Assembly (NCBI RefSeq): GCF_023617245.1
Contig: NZ_CP067396.1
Coordinates: 620,001-684,000, forward strand
Source: Lysobacter enzymogenes
GTDB lineage: Bacteria > Pseudomonadota > Gammaproteobacteria > Xanthomonadales > Xanthomonadaceae
Reading direction: 5' to 3'
Length of the DNA stretch: 64,000 nucleotides
Shown: piece by piece, positions 1 through 10,430 of the stretch
How the letters are laid out: each line of letters starts with the position of its first letter
Numbering within the stretch: position 1 is the first letter of the stretch
Notes under the pieces: model-generated
Told to the model about the DNA's origin: nothing
Seen by the model: the letters and a program-made list of their open reading frames with translations, nothing else
Databases searched by the model: none
Made by a program: the position numbers and the translations under genes

Positions 1-1
1 C

Positions 2-2305
<2,304 letters not shown>

Positions 2306-2321
2306 GCCCTTTGCTTGAATG

Positions 2322-2352
2322 AATAAGGCGGCCGTTAGGTCGCCTTATTTCG
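2322..2352 (+). terminator. rho-independent-type terminator of aceE
   Basis: Nine-base arms AATAAGGCG and CGCCTTATT enclose a 10-base loop, 17 bases after the aceE stop; a short T-rich run follows. It also marks the boundary between the GC-rich core and the AT-rich accessory genes. Confidence 0.7.
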
Positions 2353-2405
2353 TTATACAGTCAAGAGGCGATATGCAACTGCGGCAAATTACAAGGAGTT
2401 GATAA

Positions 2406-3412
2406 ATGGGAAAAAACCAGGGGAAACAAAGGGCGGGGCTCTCGGATTGGATTGGGTTTTTAACAATCTTGGTTGTGGTTTCTGCAGTATGGTGTGCCGG
2501 TTGGTATTTTATTGACGCTTATGTCGTAAGCGCGGATAAGAATGTGTCGAATGAATCTCTTCGAGGTGCGTTCGGTGACAAATTTGGCGCTGTAAATGCA
2601 CTTTTCTCAGGCTTGGCGTTTGCTGGGGTGATATTTGCGGTCCTGCTTCAGCGCCGCGAATTGGCCATGCAGAGAGAAGAGCTGCAAAATAATGCCGCCA
2701 GATTTGATGATCAAAATGTTGTATTGGAGCAGCAGCGGTTCGAAAATACTTTCTTCAAATTGCTTGAGCTCCATAACGACATTACAAGTAAATTGTACGC
2801 ACCCGGAGCTGAGGGGCATGGGGCGTTAAAGGTTTTTTTGAGATTTTCTGTAATAGCGAAGAGGATTTCGTTGTATTTCGCTCCCTTCAGAAAATTAATA
2901 GGGATGAAATTAGAAAGATTCAGGATGGGAAGGTTGTCGATGAAGCAAATTATCCGGAGCTAAATGCATCTGACGTGTCTACAATACAAGATGCTTTGGA
3001 TAAGATGCCTCGAGCTTTTGAGTCATACCTTGATGAAAATCAAGGTATGCATTCGGATAAGATTAGAAGGGCTTATAATAAAGCTTGCGATAAAAGCATG
3101 AGCGACTACGCACATTATTTTCGTAGTTTTTACAATGTGCTTGATTTTTTAGATGGGTCAAAATCCGTCCCCTTCGAGCAGAAGAAGCTTTATGCGCGGA
3201 CCTTTAGGGCTCAGTTATCTGATATTGAAATAGTCTCTATTTTCTATAATGCAATTCCAGTGAATCAGCTTGGTCAGTCCACTGTGAAACGGGATATGCT
3301 CCAGAAATATGAGTTTACTTCAGCGCTTGTAGTTGGGTGCTTGGTTCATCCAATTCATAATCAAGTGTTTCGCGAAGGGCGAAACATAGGGGGCGGTGAT
3401 GCAAAGGCGTGA
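2406..3412 (+). pseudogene. putative abortive-infection (AbiC-like) membrane protein, split by a frameshift at a T7 run
   Basis: Read as two pieces (2406-2963, and a segment open in another frame from about 2831 to 3412) this matches one protein of about 335 residues resembling the putative phage abortive infection family (putAbiC). Two N-terminal membrane helices (residues about 15-36 and 60-82) are followed by a coiled coil and the typical QRFENTFFKLLELHNDI block. The second piece holds the family's YFRSFYNVLDFLD and RAQLSDIEIVSIFYNAI blocks. The break lies at seven T residues, 2833-2839. The heptamer T TTT TTG at 2834-2840 fits the slippery pattern for a -1 shift, which would join the two frames exactly. 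It may therefore be an inactive allele, a phase-variable gene, a sequencing error or programmed frameshifting. RBS AAGGAG precedes 2406. AT-rich codon use differs from the flanks, pointing to transfer. It overlaps the next gene. Confidence 0.65.
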
Positions 3413-4976
3413 TCCAAAGCCTGAGATTCAGCGTCTCGAGGAGTTGGCAATTGCCGTCAAATCTGGAGATATCAAGCTTCCGAAGTTTCAGCGTCCTTTC
3501 GTCTGGAAGAGGACTGATATGCTGAATCTTCTTGATAGCATATATAAGGGCTATCCCATTGGTAGTCTGTTGATGTGGAACAGTTCTCAGCGCCTTACAA
3601 GTGAAAGATCGATCTCAGGTTTGGAGCTTAACGATCGAGAATTGACAAGTTATCCAACTAATTACTTGTTAGATGGGCAGCAAAGGCTCACGACTCTGTG
3701 CGGCGCTCTGTTTTGGCACGGAAAGGAGCTGGTTAATCATTGGAATATTCATTTTAATCTAGAGAGCGAAGAATTTGTTTACCCGGATGAGCCGGATCTC
3801 GTTCATTTGTTTCCGCTGAATAAGTTAATCGAGACCAGCGATTTCATTAAGCAATGCATGAAATTCGAGCATCATGATAGAGGAGTTGTTTACACTCGTA
3901 ATGCTGAAAAGCTTCTGCGTGCGATAAAAGATTACAAGATCGCTGTTGTTAAGATTGGTGACATGACCGTAGAAGAGGTTGCTCCGATATTCGAAAGAAT
4001 AAATAGTACTGGCCGTAAATTAACTATCGTTGATTTAATGATGGCGGCAACCTGGAGTGATGATTTTGACCTGAATCAAGAAATTCAGCTTATTATCGAC
4101 TCTGCTGAAGCTGCGGGTCTGGCAGGCGTAAAGGATCAAATTGTCCTTCGCTCAATTTCAGCCGCCGCTGGATTGGGTATCAACAAAGACGATATTCAGC
4201 GGTTGCGAAAGATTAAGCCGGCGCAGCTGAAGGAAGCGACGGCGTCAGTGCGGGAAGCTGTTGGCAAGACGGCTGCCTTTCTAACCAGAAGGCTTTCCGT
4301 ATTTGATTTTAGTAGACTGCCATATGCGATGCAATTTACTCATTTGGTGGAAATTTTCCGCATTCAACAGTCCGTAGATAGAGATCTAGAGCGGGAAATT
4401 TTAGGCTGGCTTTGGTTTACGACAGTCACCCGCTATTTCACCTCATCGAATTCTGGGCAGAACAGTAAAGATCTTGCGAAGGTTCGTGATTTTGCCCGGG
4501 GGCTGAATGGCAACTTGTATGCGCGTGATGCTATAGACGCGACTGGATTTTTCTGCGATAAATTTAATTTGCGAAACTCGACCAGCACCGGTTTTTCTCT
4601 GCTTCTTGCCAGCAGGCAGCCGGAAATGACCGTCGATGGGCGATCAATTGACCCAATGTATCTTAGGGTGAAAGAAAGTAAATATTACTCATCGATTATT
4701 GATGATGGTAGTGGCCTGTCAAAATCAAATATCGCGCGAATAATTCACCCCTATCCAGATCGCCCTTGCTTGGGGGATGGGGCGGAGATTAGGCAACAAC
4801 ATTTTTTGCCTGAGACTCCGGAGTATGCTTCGGTGTACGATTTCTTGACGGAGCGCGGAGGGATCATTGCTGGTTATATTTCGCAAGTCACGGGTTGCGA
4901 GGTGAGTTTCACGTTGGGTGCGATAGATGGACTCGGTTATTTAGAAGACGATTGGATTGTCGACGATGGCATATGA
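3399..4976 (+). CDS. DUF262 (GmrSD/ParB-like nuclease fold) protein
   Basis: About 525 residues with the hallmarks of a DUF262 N-terminal domain: PKFQRPFVWKR near residue 29, IYKGYPIGSLLMW, LLDGQQRLTTLCG near residue 90, and FERINSTGRKLTIVDLMMA near residue 198. Members such as GmrS/GmrSD and SspE act in defence against modified or phage DNA, where the DGQQR motif serves NTP hydrolysis or nicking. I do not see the C-terminal HNH (DUF1524) domain, so this is a GmrS-like or stand-alone form. The start overlaps the preceding gene by 14 bases; AGGGGG precedes the ATG, and a GTG one codon earlier is possible. Translational coupling and shared AT-rich composition make the two genes one likely phage-defence cassette. 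Function is inferred from family and context. Confidence 0.8.
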   Translation: MQRRDPKPEIQRLEELAIAVKSGDIKLPKFQRPFVWKRTDMLNLLDSIYKGYPIGSLLMWNSSQRLTSERSISGLELNDRELTSYPTNYLLDGQQRLTTLCGALFWHGKELVNHWNIHFNLESEEFVYPDEPDLVHLFPLNKLIETSDFIKQCMKFEHHDRGVVYTRNAEKLLRAIKDYKIAVVKIGDMTVEEVAPIFERINSTGRKLTIVDLMMAATWSDDFDLNQEIQLIIDSAEAAGLAGVKDQIVLRSISAAAGLGINKDDIQRLRKIKPAQLKEATASVREAVGKTAAFLTRRLSVFDFSRLPYAMQFTHLVEIFRIQQSVDRDLEREILGWLWFTTVTRYFTSSNSGQNSKDLAKVRDFARGLNGNLYARDAIDATGFFCDKFNLRNSTSTGFSLLLASRQPEMTVDGRSIDPMYLRVKESKYYSSIIDDGSGLSKSNIARIIHPYPDRPCLGDGAEIRQQHFLPETPEYASVYDFLTERGGIIAGYISQVTGCEVSFTLGAIDGLGYLEDDWIVDDGI

Positions 4977-5090
4977 TCTTCTGCAACTTGTTCAGTTAGT
5001 CATTTAAATAGCCAGGTTGATTTTTTGGCGTCTTTCTGATTCCGTGGATGTGGACTTCATCCGCTCTGGATAACTCGTCGCCGTCACCGC

Positions 5091-5124
5091 AATTTCGTTA
5101 ATCGTAATTACGATTAACGAAATT
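5091..5124. promoter_or_regulatory. 34-bp perfect palindrome, operator-like
   Basis: The two 17-base halves are exact reverse complements; the centre is ATCGTAATTACGAT and the outer parts are AATTTCGTTA and its complement. It is AT-rich in a GC-rich genome. A short open frame begins 14 bases downstream with GGGAG before ATG at 5138, but stops after 25 codons; the 3' fragment of an HTH regulator gene follows. The simplest reading is a dimeric repressor site in front of a gene that has since been truncated. Confidence 0.6.
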
Positions 5125-5211
5125 GACGGGAGCCCTGATGAAGGCAATCCTTCACCCTAATCGGCCGTCTTGCTTCTTGAGCGGGCATTTTCAGGGGATG
5201 GAGAGTTGGAC

Positions 5212-5484
5212 ATGATCACGGGTTTGCCACAACGAACGGCCGCGGTCCGCATCAACCGCTACGAAAAGACCGTCCACGACGCCGATCTGGCCACCGCGCG
5301 CCGCATCGCGCAGTCGCTGGGCGTCCCGCTCGCCTTCCTCTACGCCGACACCGACGTGCTGGCCGAGGCCATCCTGACCCTGGGCCTGCTGTCCAAGTCC
5401 GAGCAGCGCAAGGCCGTGGCCGACCTCAAGGCCCGGCTGGCGCAGGCGGGCGGGGCCGGCGGCGAGCCGGTTGGGAAGTCTTAG
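5212..5484 (+). pseudogene. 3' fragment of an Xre-like HTH regulator gene, copy 1 of 3
   Basis: The encoded segment runs RINRYEKTVHDADLATARRI, AQSLGVPLAFLYAD, then a helical tail. This is the second half of a Cro/C1-type helix-turn-helix and the usual C-terminal extension of these regulators. The first HTH helices are absent, so it should not bind DNA normally. An ATG at 5212 would give about 90 residues. The block from about 5239 recurs nearly unchanged at 7281-7451 and 10431-10663; this copy is the only one whose reading frame is intact to the end. It is read as a relic left by recombination around the neighbouring cassettes. Confidence 0.7.
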
Positions 5485-5496
5485 CCGCGACGGGAC

Positions 5497-6660
5497 TCAG
5501 CGGGCCATCGGCCGATCGGGCGTAGGCGTGGGGTGCACCAGGGATTGGTCTACGGAGGCGGTCACTGCTTCCAGTGCGCGCAACGAATCGCTCAGCGGAA
5601 CCGTCGACGCGTGCTGAGTTTCGACGTGCGAGCGTTTCTGGGCCGGGTCATCCAGCCGGCCCTCTACGGCGATGACGTTCCGACCGATTTCGCCGCCGGC
5701 GTGCTGGCTCAGCACCACATGATCGATCCGGTCCAGGCCATCGCGCTTCGCCTGCGTCGCCAGGCAACCCGCGATGCAGTCGAGGGCTTCTGGATTCAGT
5801 GAGCGGCCCTGTCGTTCGAAGGCCTCGCGCGTCAGTTCCCGCGTTTGCCGCCAGGACGCTTGGCTGTGCTCATCGCGCCCAGGGGGCGATCCGGTGCGAG
5901 GTTCATGAGGGGCGTCCGGTGCTTGGCCCGGCAGTGGGTTGGATCGCCGGAAATATTCGTAGTCGCGCAGGTATAAGTCGCGATGTGTCAGTCGGCCGTC
6001 CTGGTTCTGATCGCTCAATGGCTCCGACCGCGTGTAGGGCCGATCCGCGATTTGCTTGGCGATCCGGTCGACCATGGTTGCGGAGTCGGCGCCCTGCTTC
6101 CAGTCGTTGTACATCTGTGCGAGCTCAAGTCCCGGCAAGTAGCCCAGGTCCTGCCAGCGCGCAGAGTACGTGGACTTGTCCTTGAGTTCGTCGATGATCG
6201 GGAACGCGTTGAAGATGGCCTGGGCTTCGAGCTTGCTTCGGTAGTCGACGTACTCCTCCTTGGAGCCGTCCACCGGGAACTTGATCGCGGCCGTGTTGTA
6301 GCGGTCGTGGCCGATCTCGTGCGCCAGGGTCGTGAACATCGACTGCTCCATGAGCAGGAACTTTTCGGCGTCCGGCCCGCGGAGCGCGTCATAGGTATTG
6401 CTGCCTATTCGAATGACCGGGGGCTCGGTGGCTTGGTAGTACGGCAGGTCGAGGCGCTGCGAGCTGTCGATCCGGCCGTCTTTGCGAAAGAATTCCGCGA
6501 AATCTTCGCTGGCATGAGGCGATTGCCTGATCCATTGTTTCGTGCGTTCAGGCATACGTGCAAATTCGGCACTGCCATCCAAGACGGCCAGGTCTTGACG
6601 ATGCTTGGCGCTGCGGTCCGTGCTTTCCATCACTGCCCCGTTGCCCGTGGGTTCTGACAC
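5497..6660 (-). CDS. putative X-type T4SS effector: zinc metallopeptidase domain with C-terminal XVIPCD signal
   Basis: 387 residues. The N-terminal half carries an HExxH zinc-protease motif (LAHEIGHDRYN, H114/E115/H118), with a downstream glutamate at E145 (RSKLEAQAIFNAF) as a candidate third ligand. An EF-hand-like loop DQNQDGRLTHRD lies at 217-228. The last 100 residues (LDCIAGCL, AKRDGLDRIDHVVLSQ, NVIAVEGRLDDPAQKRSHVE) match the XVIPCD domain, which in Xanthomonadales targets antibacterial toxins to the type IV secretion system. Inference: a peptidase toxin injected into rival bacteria. The divergent lipoprotein gene starting about 60 bases away is the likely immunity gene. A paralogue lies at 11962-13080. 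The secretion machinery is not in this window. Confidence 0.78.
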   Translation of the reverse strand: MSEPTGNGAVMESTDRSAKHRQDLAVLDGSAEFARMPERTKQWIRQSPHASEDFAEFFRKDGRIDSSQRLDLPYYQATEPPVIRIGSNTYDALRGPDAEKFLLMEQSMFTTLAHEIGHDRYNTAAIKFPVDGSKEEYVDYRSKLEAQAIFNAFPIIDELKDKSTYSARWQDLGYLPGLELAQMYNDWKQGADSATMVDRIAKQIADRPYTRSEPLSDQNQDGRLTHRDLYLRDYEYFRRSNPLPGQAPDAPHEPRTGSPPGRDEHSQASWRQTRELTREAFERQGRSLNPEALDCIAGCLATQAKRDGLDRIDHVVLSQHAGGEIGRNVIAVEGRLDDPAQKRSHVETQHASTVPLSDSLRALEAVTASVDQSLVHPTPTPDRPMAR

Positions 6661-6722
6661 GGCTTGTCGGCCGCATCTTCCGCGCCTAGGCTAACGTCAT
6701 GGAACAGGGAGTGTCGATTCGT

Positions 6723-7256
6723 ATGAGACGTCCTAAGATTCGCAGCTACACAATCTGTGCGATTTTCTTGCTGTTATCTACAGGTTGCCTCAGTAAACCG
6801 GATGGAAATTCGGTGCGAAAGGAACACGTCGCCACATTGGAAGCGCAGGACATTCTTCGACTTCCGCTTGAGCAGGGAGCCGTTGGCTATGATCGCGTCG
6901 CCCAGGCGCTTCGTTCAGTGGTCCATTTCAAGCTGCTGCGGCAGGAGCCGCCCATTCTGAAAGCCGCGGGACCGATCACGCTCACCGACGGAATCGTTGT
7001 GAGTGACGTAACCGTTGAGGACTATAAGGGGCAACGGAAGTTGAGTTTGGCCTTCGACAGCGACAAGTGCTTTCCGCTCGCGCAAGTCGAGGGGATAACG
7101 GATGTGCAAATCGCGAAAGCTCTCCCGCAAGAGCACGACGACGAACACGGCCGCACCTTCACCACGAAGAGAAACGGCATGCTGGCGATAGTTTCTACCG
7201 CTGGGCCCGGCTCTGAATGCGTAGGCTCCATTGTGCTGACACAATCGGGAGCCTGA
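6723..7256 (+). CDS. lipoprotein, candidate immunity protein to the adjacent metallopeptidase effector
   Basis: A lipoprotein signal is plain: RRPKIRSYTICAIFLLLSTGC with a lipobox ending at Cys22. The start at 6723 (AGGGAG upstream) gives a normal-length signal; an in-frame ATG at 6699 would lengthen it by eight residues. The rest (ITLTDGIVVSDVTVEDYKG, DSDKCFPLAQVEGI) shares its layout, including the Cys-Phe-Pro segment and a near-terminal Cys, with the lipoprotein at 11409-11927 that adjoins the paralogous effector. Known immunity proteins for this type of T4SS effector are periplasmic lipoproteins, which fits. Divergently transcribed from the effector. No catalytic function is apparent. Confidence 0.7.
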   Translation: MRRPKIRSYTICAIFLLLSTGCLSKPDGNSVRKEHVATLEAQDILRLPLEQGAVGYDRVAQALRSVVHFKLLRQEPPILKAAGPITLTDGIVVSDVTVEDYKGQRKLSLAFDSDKCFPLAQVEGITDVQIAKALPQEHDDEHGRTFTTKRNGMLAIVSTAGPGSECVGSIVLTQSGA

Positions 7257-7280
7257 TCGAGATTTCTCAGTGAGGTGCCC

Positions 7281-7451
7281 GTCGCGCGCCGCATCGCGCA
7301 GTCGCTGGGCGTCCCGCTCGCCTTCCTCTACGCCGACACCGACGTGCTGGCCGAGGCCATCCTGACCCTGGGCCTGCTGTCCAAGTCCGAGCAGCGCAAG
7401 GTCGTGGCGACCTCAAGGCCCGGCTGGCGCAGGCGGGCGGGGCGGGCGACT
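7281..7451 (+). pseudogene. 3' fragment of the Xre-like HTH regulator gene, copy 2 of 3
   Basis: Nearly identical to the copy 1 sequence starting at codons for ARRIAQSLGVPLAFLYADTD, but shorter at its 5' end. One C is missing where copy 1 has GTGGCCGACCTC, which shifts the frame and destroys the C-terminus. It lies between the effector/lipoprotein pair and the restriction-modification genes. Non-functional relic. Confidence 0.7.
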
Positions 7452-7631
7452 AGGGCCGACCGGTAGTTCGTTCGATAGCCAGGGGACTCGGCGTGTGCTG
7501 CGCCACCCTGGCGATAAATTCGCCAATCCATGCGCGCAACCGCAGGCTTATGCTTCGCGTAAGCCCCAGGAGACGAGCGGGGACGATCTAGGGTCCTAGA
7601 GCGCGCCGAAACTTGAGCGGCTTCGACGGAT

Positions 7632-7667
7632 CATAGAAAAAGGCGGCCTAGGCCGCCTTTTTCTATG
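7632..7667. terminator. bidirectional terminator palindrome
   Basis: A perfect 36-base palindrome with arms CATAGAAAAAGGCGGCC and complement around a TA centre, giving a G/C stem flanked by A5 and T5 runs. It sits 5 bases beyond the methyltransferase stop and can end transcription from either side. Confidence 0.8.
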
Positions 7668-7671
7668 GGCT

Positions 7672-8988
7672 TCAGAGCGGTATGGCGTTCTGCGCCGGGT
7701 CGATGTCCCGCTGTCTGCGCTTCTTCGCCCCGCTTTTCCGGTCGCGCTGGCTGATCGGATTCGGAATGCCCCAGTACTCGGCCGCCTCGGAAATGCTGAC
7801 CTTCAGCAGGGCCGGCGTTTCCAGTTTGATCGTCTTGGTCGGTCGCTTGGGCTTGGCGCCCATCGCCTCGATCACTTGACCGGCCACGGCCCGCGCCAGC
7901 GGCGGCGGGACGGAATTGCCGATCTGGCGGGCGCCGTGCCACTTGGTGACGTTGAATCGGAACCAGTCGGGGAAGCCGTGCAAGCGGGCCATTTCCCGGA
8001 CCGTGATGCAGCGGTTCCACTTGTAATGGATCGGCCGCGGGCTGGTGAACGCACCACGGGCCGAGTCGGTGCCGGCCCGCAAGGTGTTGGAGACGCCGTC
8101 GGGTGGAAGCTTGAAGAAACGCGAGATCGGCTCGACGTCGCCGGGCTCGGTGGCGGCGAAGCGCGAGCGCGAAATCTCGGTGTGCTCCGAGCGGGCGCTG
8201 GAGGTGAGCAGGTCGGGCTCCCAGCTGCGCTTGTAGCCGTAGCCCCAGCCTTGCGGGGTTTCGCACCGCAACAGCTTGGCGTACTCGCTGGGGCGGCCGA
8301 ACTTCTTGACCCGCACTTCGTCGCTGTGAGTCAAGGCCGCGTAGCGCTCGGCATCGGGCAAGTCGCTCAGAGCGTCCTGGCAGGTCGGCGAGCTGGGGAG
8401 CTCGCTGTCGTAGCCGGGCTTCGCGGTCTTCTTGGCGGGGTACTCGGGGAGCTTGAGGCCTTTCTTCGCGCCCAACAGGAACAGACGCTGGCGATCCTGG
8501 GGGACGCCGTACTCGCAGGCGTTCAGCACCTTCCACTGTTCGACTACGCCGTAACCGGCGGCGCCGAATTCCTGAATGATCTCGTCGAGGAACTTGCGGT
8601 GCTTGCCGACGGTAAGCCCCTTCACGTTCTCGAACACGAAATAGTCCGAGTCCAGCTCGCGCACGATGCGGACGAAGTCCTTCACCAGCGAGTTGCGGGG
8701 GTCGTCCAAGGCGCGCTGGCCGATCATCGAGAAGCCCTGGCAGGGCGCCCCGCCGAAGACCACGTCGACCTTCTGTTTGCCGATTCCGGCGGCAGCGCGG
8801 ATGGCCTTGCCGGTCAGCTCGGTCACCGAGCGAGGGATCACCGCGCAGTCGGGGAAGTTGTACTTGTGGGCGGCCGCGTGGACCGGGTCGATCTCGACTG
8901 CGGCCACCACGTCGAAGCCGGCCTGTTCGAAGCCGAGGCTGAGGCCGCCGGCTCCGGCGAAGAGGTCGATTCCAATAGGTCTGGTCAT
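7672..8988 (-). CDS. DNA (cytosine-5)-methyltransferase of a type II restriction-modification system
   Basis: 438 residues from the ATG at 8988, just before IGIDLFAGAGGLSLGFEQAG (motif I). Motif IV GGAPCQGFS supplies the catalytic Cys83; ENVKGL (VI), QDRQRLFLLGA (VIII) and RQIGNSVPPPLA (X) follow in canonical order. A 60-residue C-terminal extension contains a short helix-turn-helix-like stretch (LLKVSISEAAEYWGIPNPIS). The frame is open upstream of 8988, but motif I would then lie unusually far from the N-terminus. It is divergent from vsr and the endonuclease gene, so it protects host sites against that endonuclease. The recognition site cannot be read from the sequence. Confidence 0.93.
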   Translation of the reverse strand: MTRPIGIDLFAGAGGLSLGFEQAGFDVVAAVEIDPVHAAAHKYNFPDCAVIPRSVTELTGKAIRAAAGIGKQKVDVVFGGAPCQGFSMIGQRALDDPRNSLVKDFVRIVRELDSDYFVFENVKGLTVGKHRKFLDEIIQEFGAAGYGVVEQWKVLNACEYGVPQDRQRLFLLGAKKGLKLPEYPAKKTAKPGYDSELPSSPTCQDALSDLPDAERYAALTHSDEVRVKKFGRPSEYAKLLRCETPQGWGYGYKRSWEPDLLTSSARSEHTEISRSRFAATEPGDVEPISRFFKLPPDGVSNTLRAGTDSARGAFTSPRPIHYKWNRCITVREMARLHGFPDWFRFNVTKWHGARQIGNSVPPPLARAVAGQVIEAMGAKPKRPTKTIKLETPALLKVSISEAAEYWGIPNPISQRDRKSGAKKRRQRDIDPAQNAIPL

Positions 8989-9121
8989 GGAGAGAGTATA
9001 GGCGCTCGGTACCGTGGAGTCGATCGGAATTGTTCCGCGAAGCGGGTAGGAAACTCGGCCGATCACGACCGGGTATGATCGGCTTCGGCGTCTCAGATCC
9101 TGCGATTGCGAGGAACGGGCC
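8989..9121. promoter_or_regulatory. divergent promoter region of the restriction-modification genes
   Basis: 133 bases between the methyltransferase start on the minus strand and the vsr GTG on the plus strand. It must hold both promoters. I see no controller-protein gene, so any balance of the two activities probably acts here or through the methyltransferase itself. Confidence 0.5.
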
Positions 9122-9577
9122 GTGGACAGGTTGACTCCCGAACGTAGAAGCTGGTTGATGTCGCGGATTCGCGGCTCGAACACCAAGCCCGAGATCGCGG
9201 TTCGGTCTTTGCTGCACCGCTTGGGGTATCGGTTCCGTCTGCATCGTCGCGACCTGCCGGGAACGCCCGACATCGCGCTGCCTGGACGGTCGACGGTCGT
9301 CTTCGTTCACGGTTGCTTTTGGCACGGGCATGCGTGCAAGCGCAGCAAGATGCCCAAGACCCGCCAGGACTATTGGGTGGAGAAGATCGAAGGGAACCGC
9401 CGACGCGACGCTCGGAAGCGGCGCGCGTTGAAGGCCTTTGGATGGCAGGTCGTCGTAGTTTGGGAATGCGAGCTTAAGAATCCGGTCAAGCTGGCCGAAA
9501 AACTGAATCGCGCTCTGAGCGGCCCTGGTTCGCCGTCCGCAGAGCCGAAAAGAGAAGGGCTACGGAAGAGGCCATGA
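9122..9577 (+). CDS. vsr: very short patch repair (Vsr) endonuclease
   Basis: 151 residues. Vsr nicks DNA 5' of a T:G mismatch made by deamination of 5-methylcytosine, limiting mutation at methylated sites. The N-terminus RSWLMSRIRGSNTKPEIAVR, the core PGTPDIALP (active-site Asp) and VHGCFWHGHACKRSKMP are the family signature. Starts at GTG with GAGGAA upstream and overlaps the next gene by four bases (ATGA), so the two are translationally coupled. Divergent from the cytosine methyltransferase whose deamination products it would repair. Confidence 0.93.
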   Translation: MDRLTPERRSWLMSRIRGSNTKPEIAVRSLLHRLGYRFRLHRRDLPGTPDIALPGRSTVVFVHGCFWHGHACKRSKMPKTRQDYWVEKIEGNRRRDARKRRALKAFGWQVVVVWECELKNPVKLAEKLNRALSGPGSPSAEPKREGLRKRP

Positions 9578-10386
9578 GCAAAAAAGAGAAGAAGCCGAAC
9601 AGGTACGCCGAGATCGTCGCGGAGATCTTCCGGCAGCGTTATGAAGACGGCGCGAAAGTCGTTCCGTTCGTTCGAGAAGAGTTCGTGAAAATCGCGGACG
9701 AAAAAGGCGTCGAGGTCCCCAAGAACCTCGGGGATGCGGTCTACTCGTTCAAATACCGGGTGGCGCTGCCCGCTTCCATCGCGGATACGGCTCCTGACGG
9801 TTTCGAATGGATCATCGCGGGGGCTGGGCGCTCCAAGTACGAGTTCCGTCTGGTGAAACCACTGTCCATCGCGCCTAGCGAGAACCGGATGGTGGTGAAA
9901 ATTCCCGACGCCACGCCCGAAATCATCGGCGCTTATGCGCTGGGCGACGAGCAGGCGTTGCTGGCGAAAGTCCGCTACAACCGTTTGATCGACATCTTTC
10001 TGGGCATCACCGCCTCTTCCTTGCAGAACCACCTGCGCACTACGGTAAAAGACATCGGGCAGATCGAAATCGACGAGCTTTATGTCGGCCTTGATCGGCA
10101 CGGTTGCCACTACGTGGTTCCTGTGCAGGCCAAGGGCGGCAAGGACAAGCACGGCATTCAGCAGACCGAGCAGGATATGGCTTGCTGCAAAGAAAAATTC
10201 CCGAAGTTGCGCTGTAGGCCGGTATCCGCGCAGTTCATCACCAGCAGCAAGATCGCGATGTTCGAGCTAGGAATGCAGGACGACGAGATTCGCGTGGTTT
10301 CGGAGGAGCACTACGAACTGGTTCCTGCATCCAGCATTACCGGTGCGGATTTGGATTTGTACAGGAGCAGAAGGAAGGACTGGTGA
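9574..10386 (+). CDS. putative type II restriction endonuclease
   Basis: 270 residues, coupled to vsr by an ATGA overlap and divergent from a C5-methyltransferase. A PD-(D/E)XK-like active site can be proposed: IEIDELYVGLDRHGCHYVVP followed by VQAKGGKDK, that is an acidic residue, then Q-A-K on the next strand. I do not recognise a named isoschizomer. The role as the cleaving partner rests mainly on position and the active-site-like block. Confidence 0.75.
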   Translation: MSKKEKKPNRYAEIVAEIFRQRYEDGAKVVPFVREEFVKIADEKGVEVPKNLGDAVYSFKYRVALPASIADTAPDGFEWIIAGAGRSKYEFRLVKPLSIAPSENRMVVKIPDATPEIIGAYALGDEQALLAKVRYNRLIDIFLGITASSLQNHLRTTVKDIGQIEIDELYVGLDRHGCHYVVPVQAKGGKDKHGIQQTEQDMACCKEKFPKLRCRPVSAQFITSSKIAMFELGMQDDEIRVVSEEHYELVPASSITGADLDLYRSRRKDW

Positions 10387-10430
10387 TCGTCGGTGGTTAG
10401 TCAGGCTTGCCCTAGCCGTATCTGCAAACA

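Noticed and set aside
2975..3412. Separate gene for the second half of the AbiC-like protein
   Set aside because: Its frame is open back to about 2831, and the missing family blocks are shared between the two pieces, so one split gene is the better reading.
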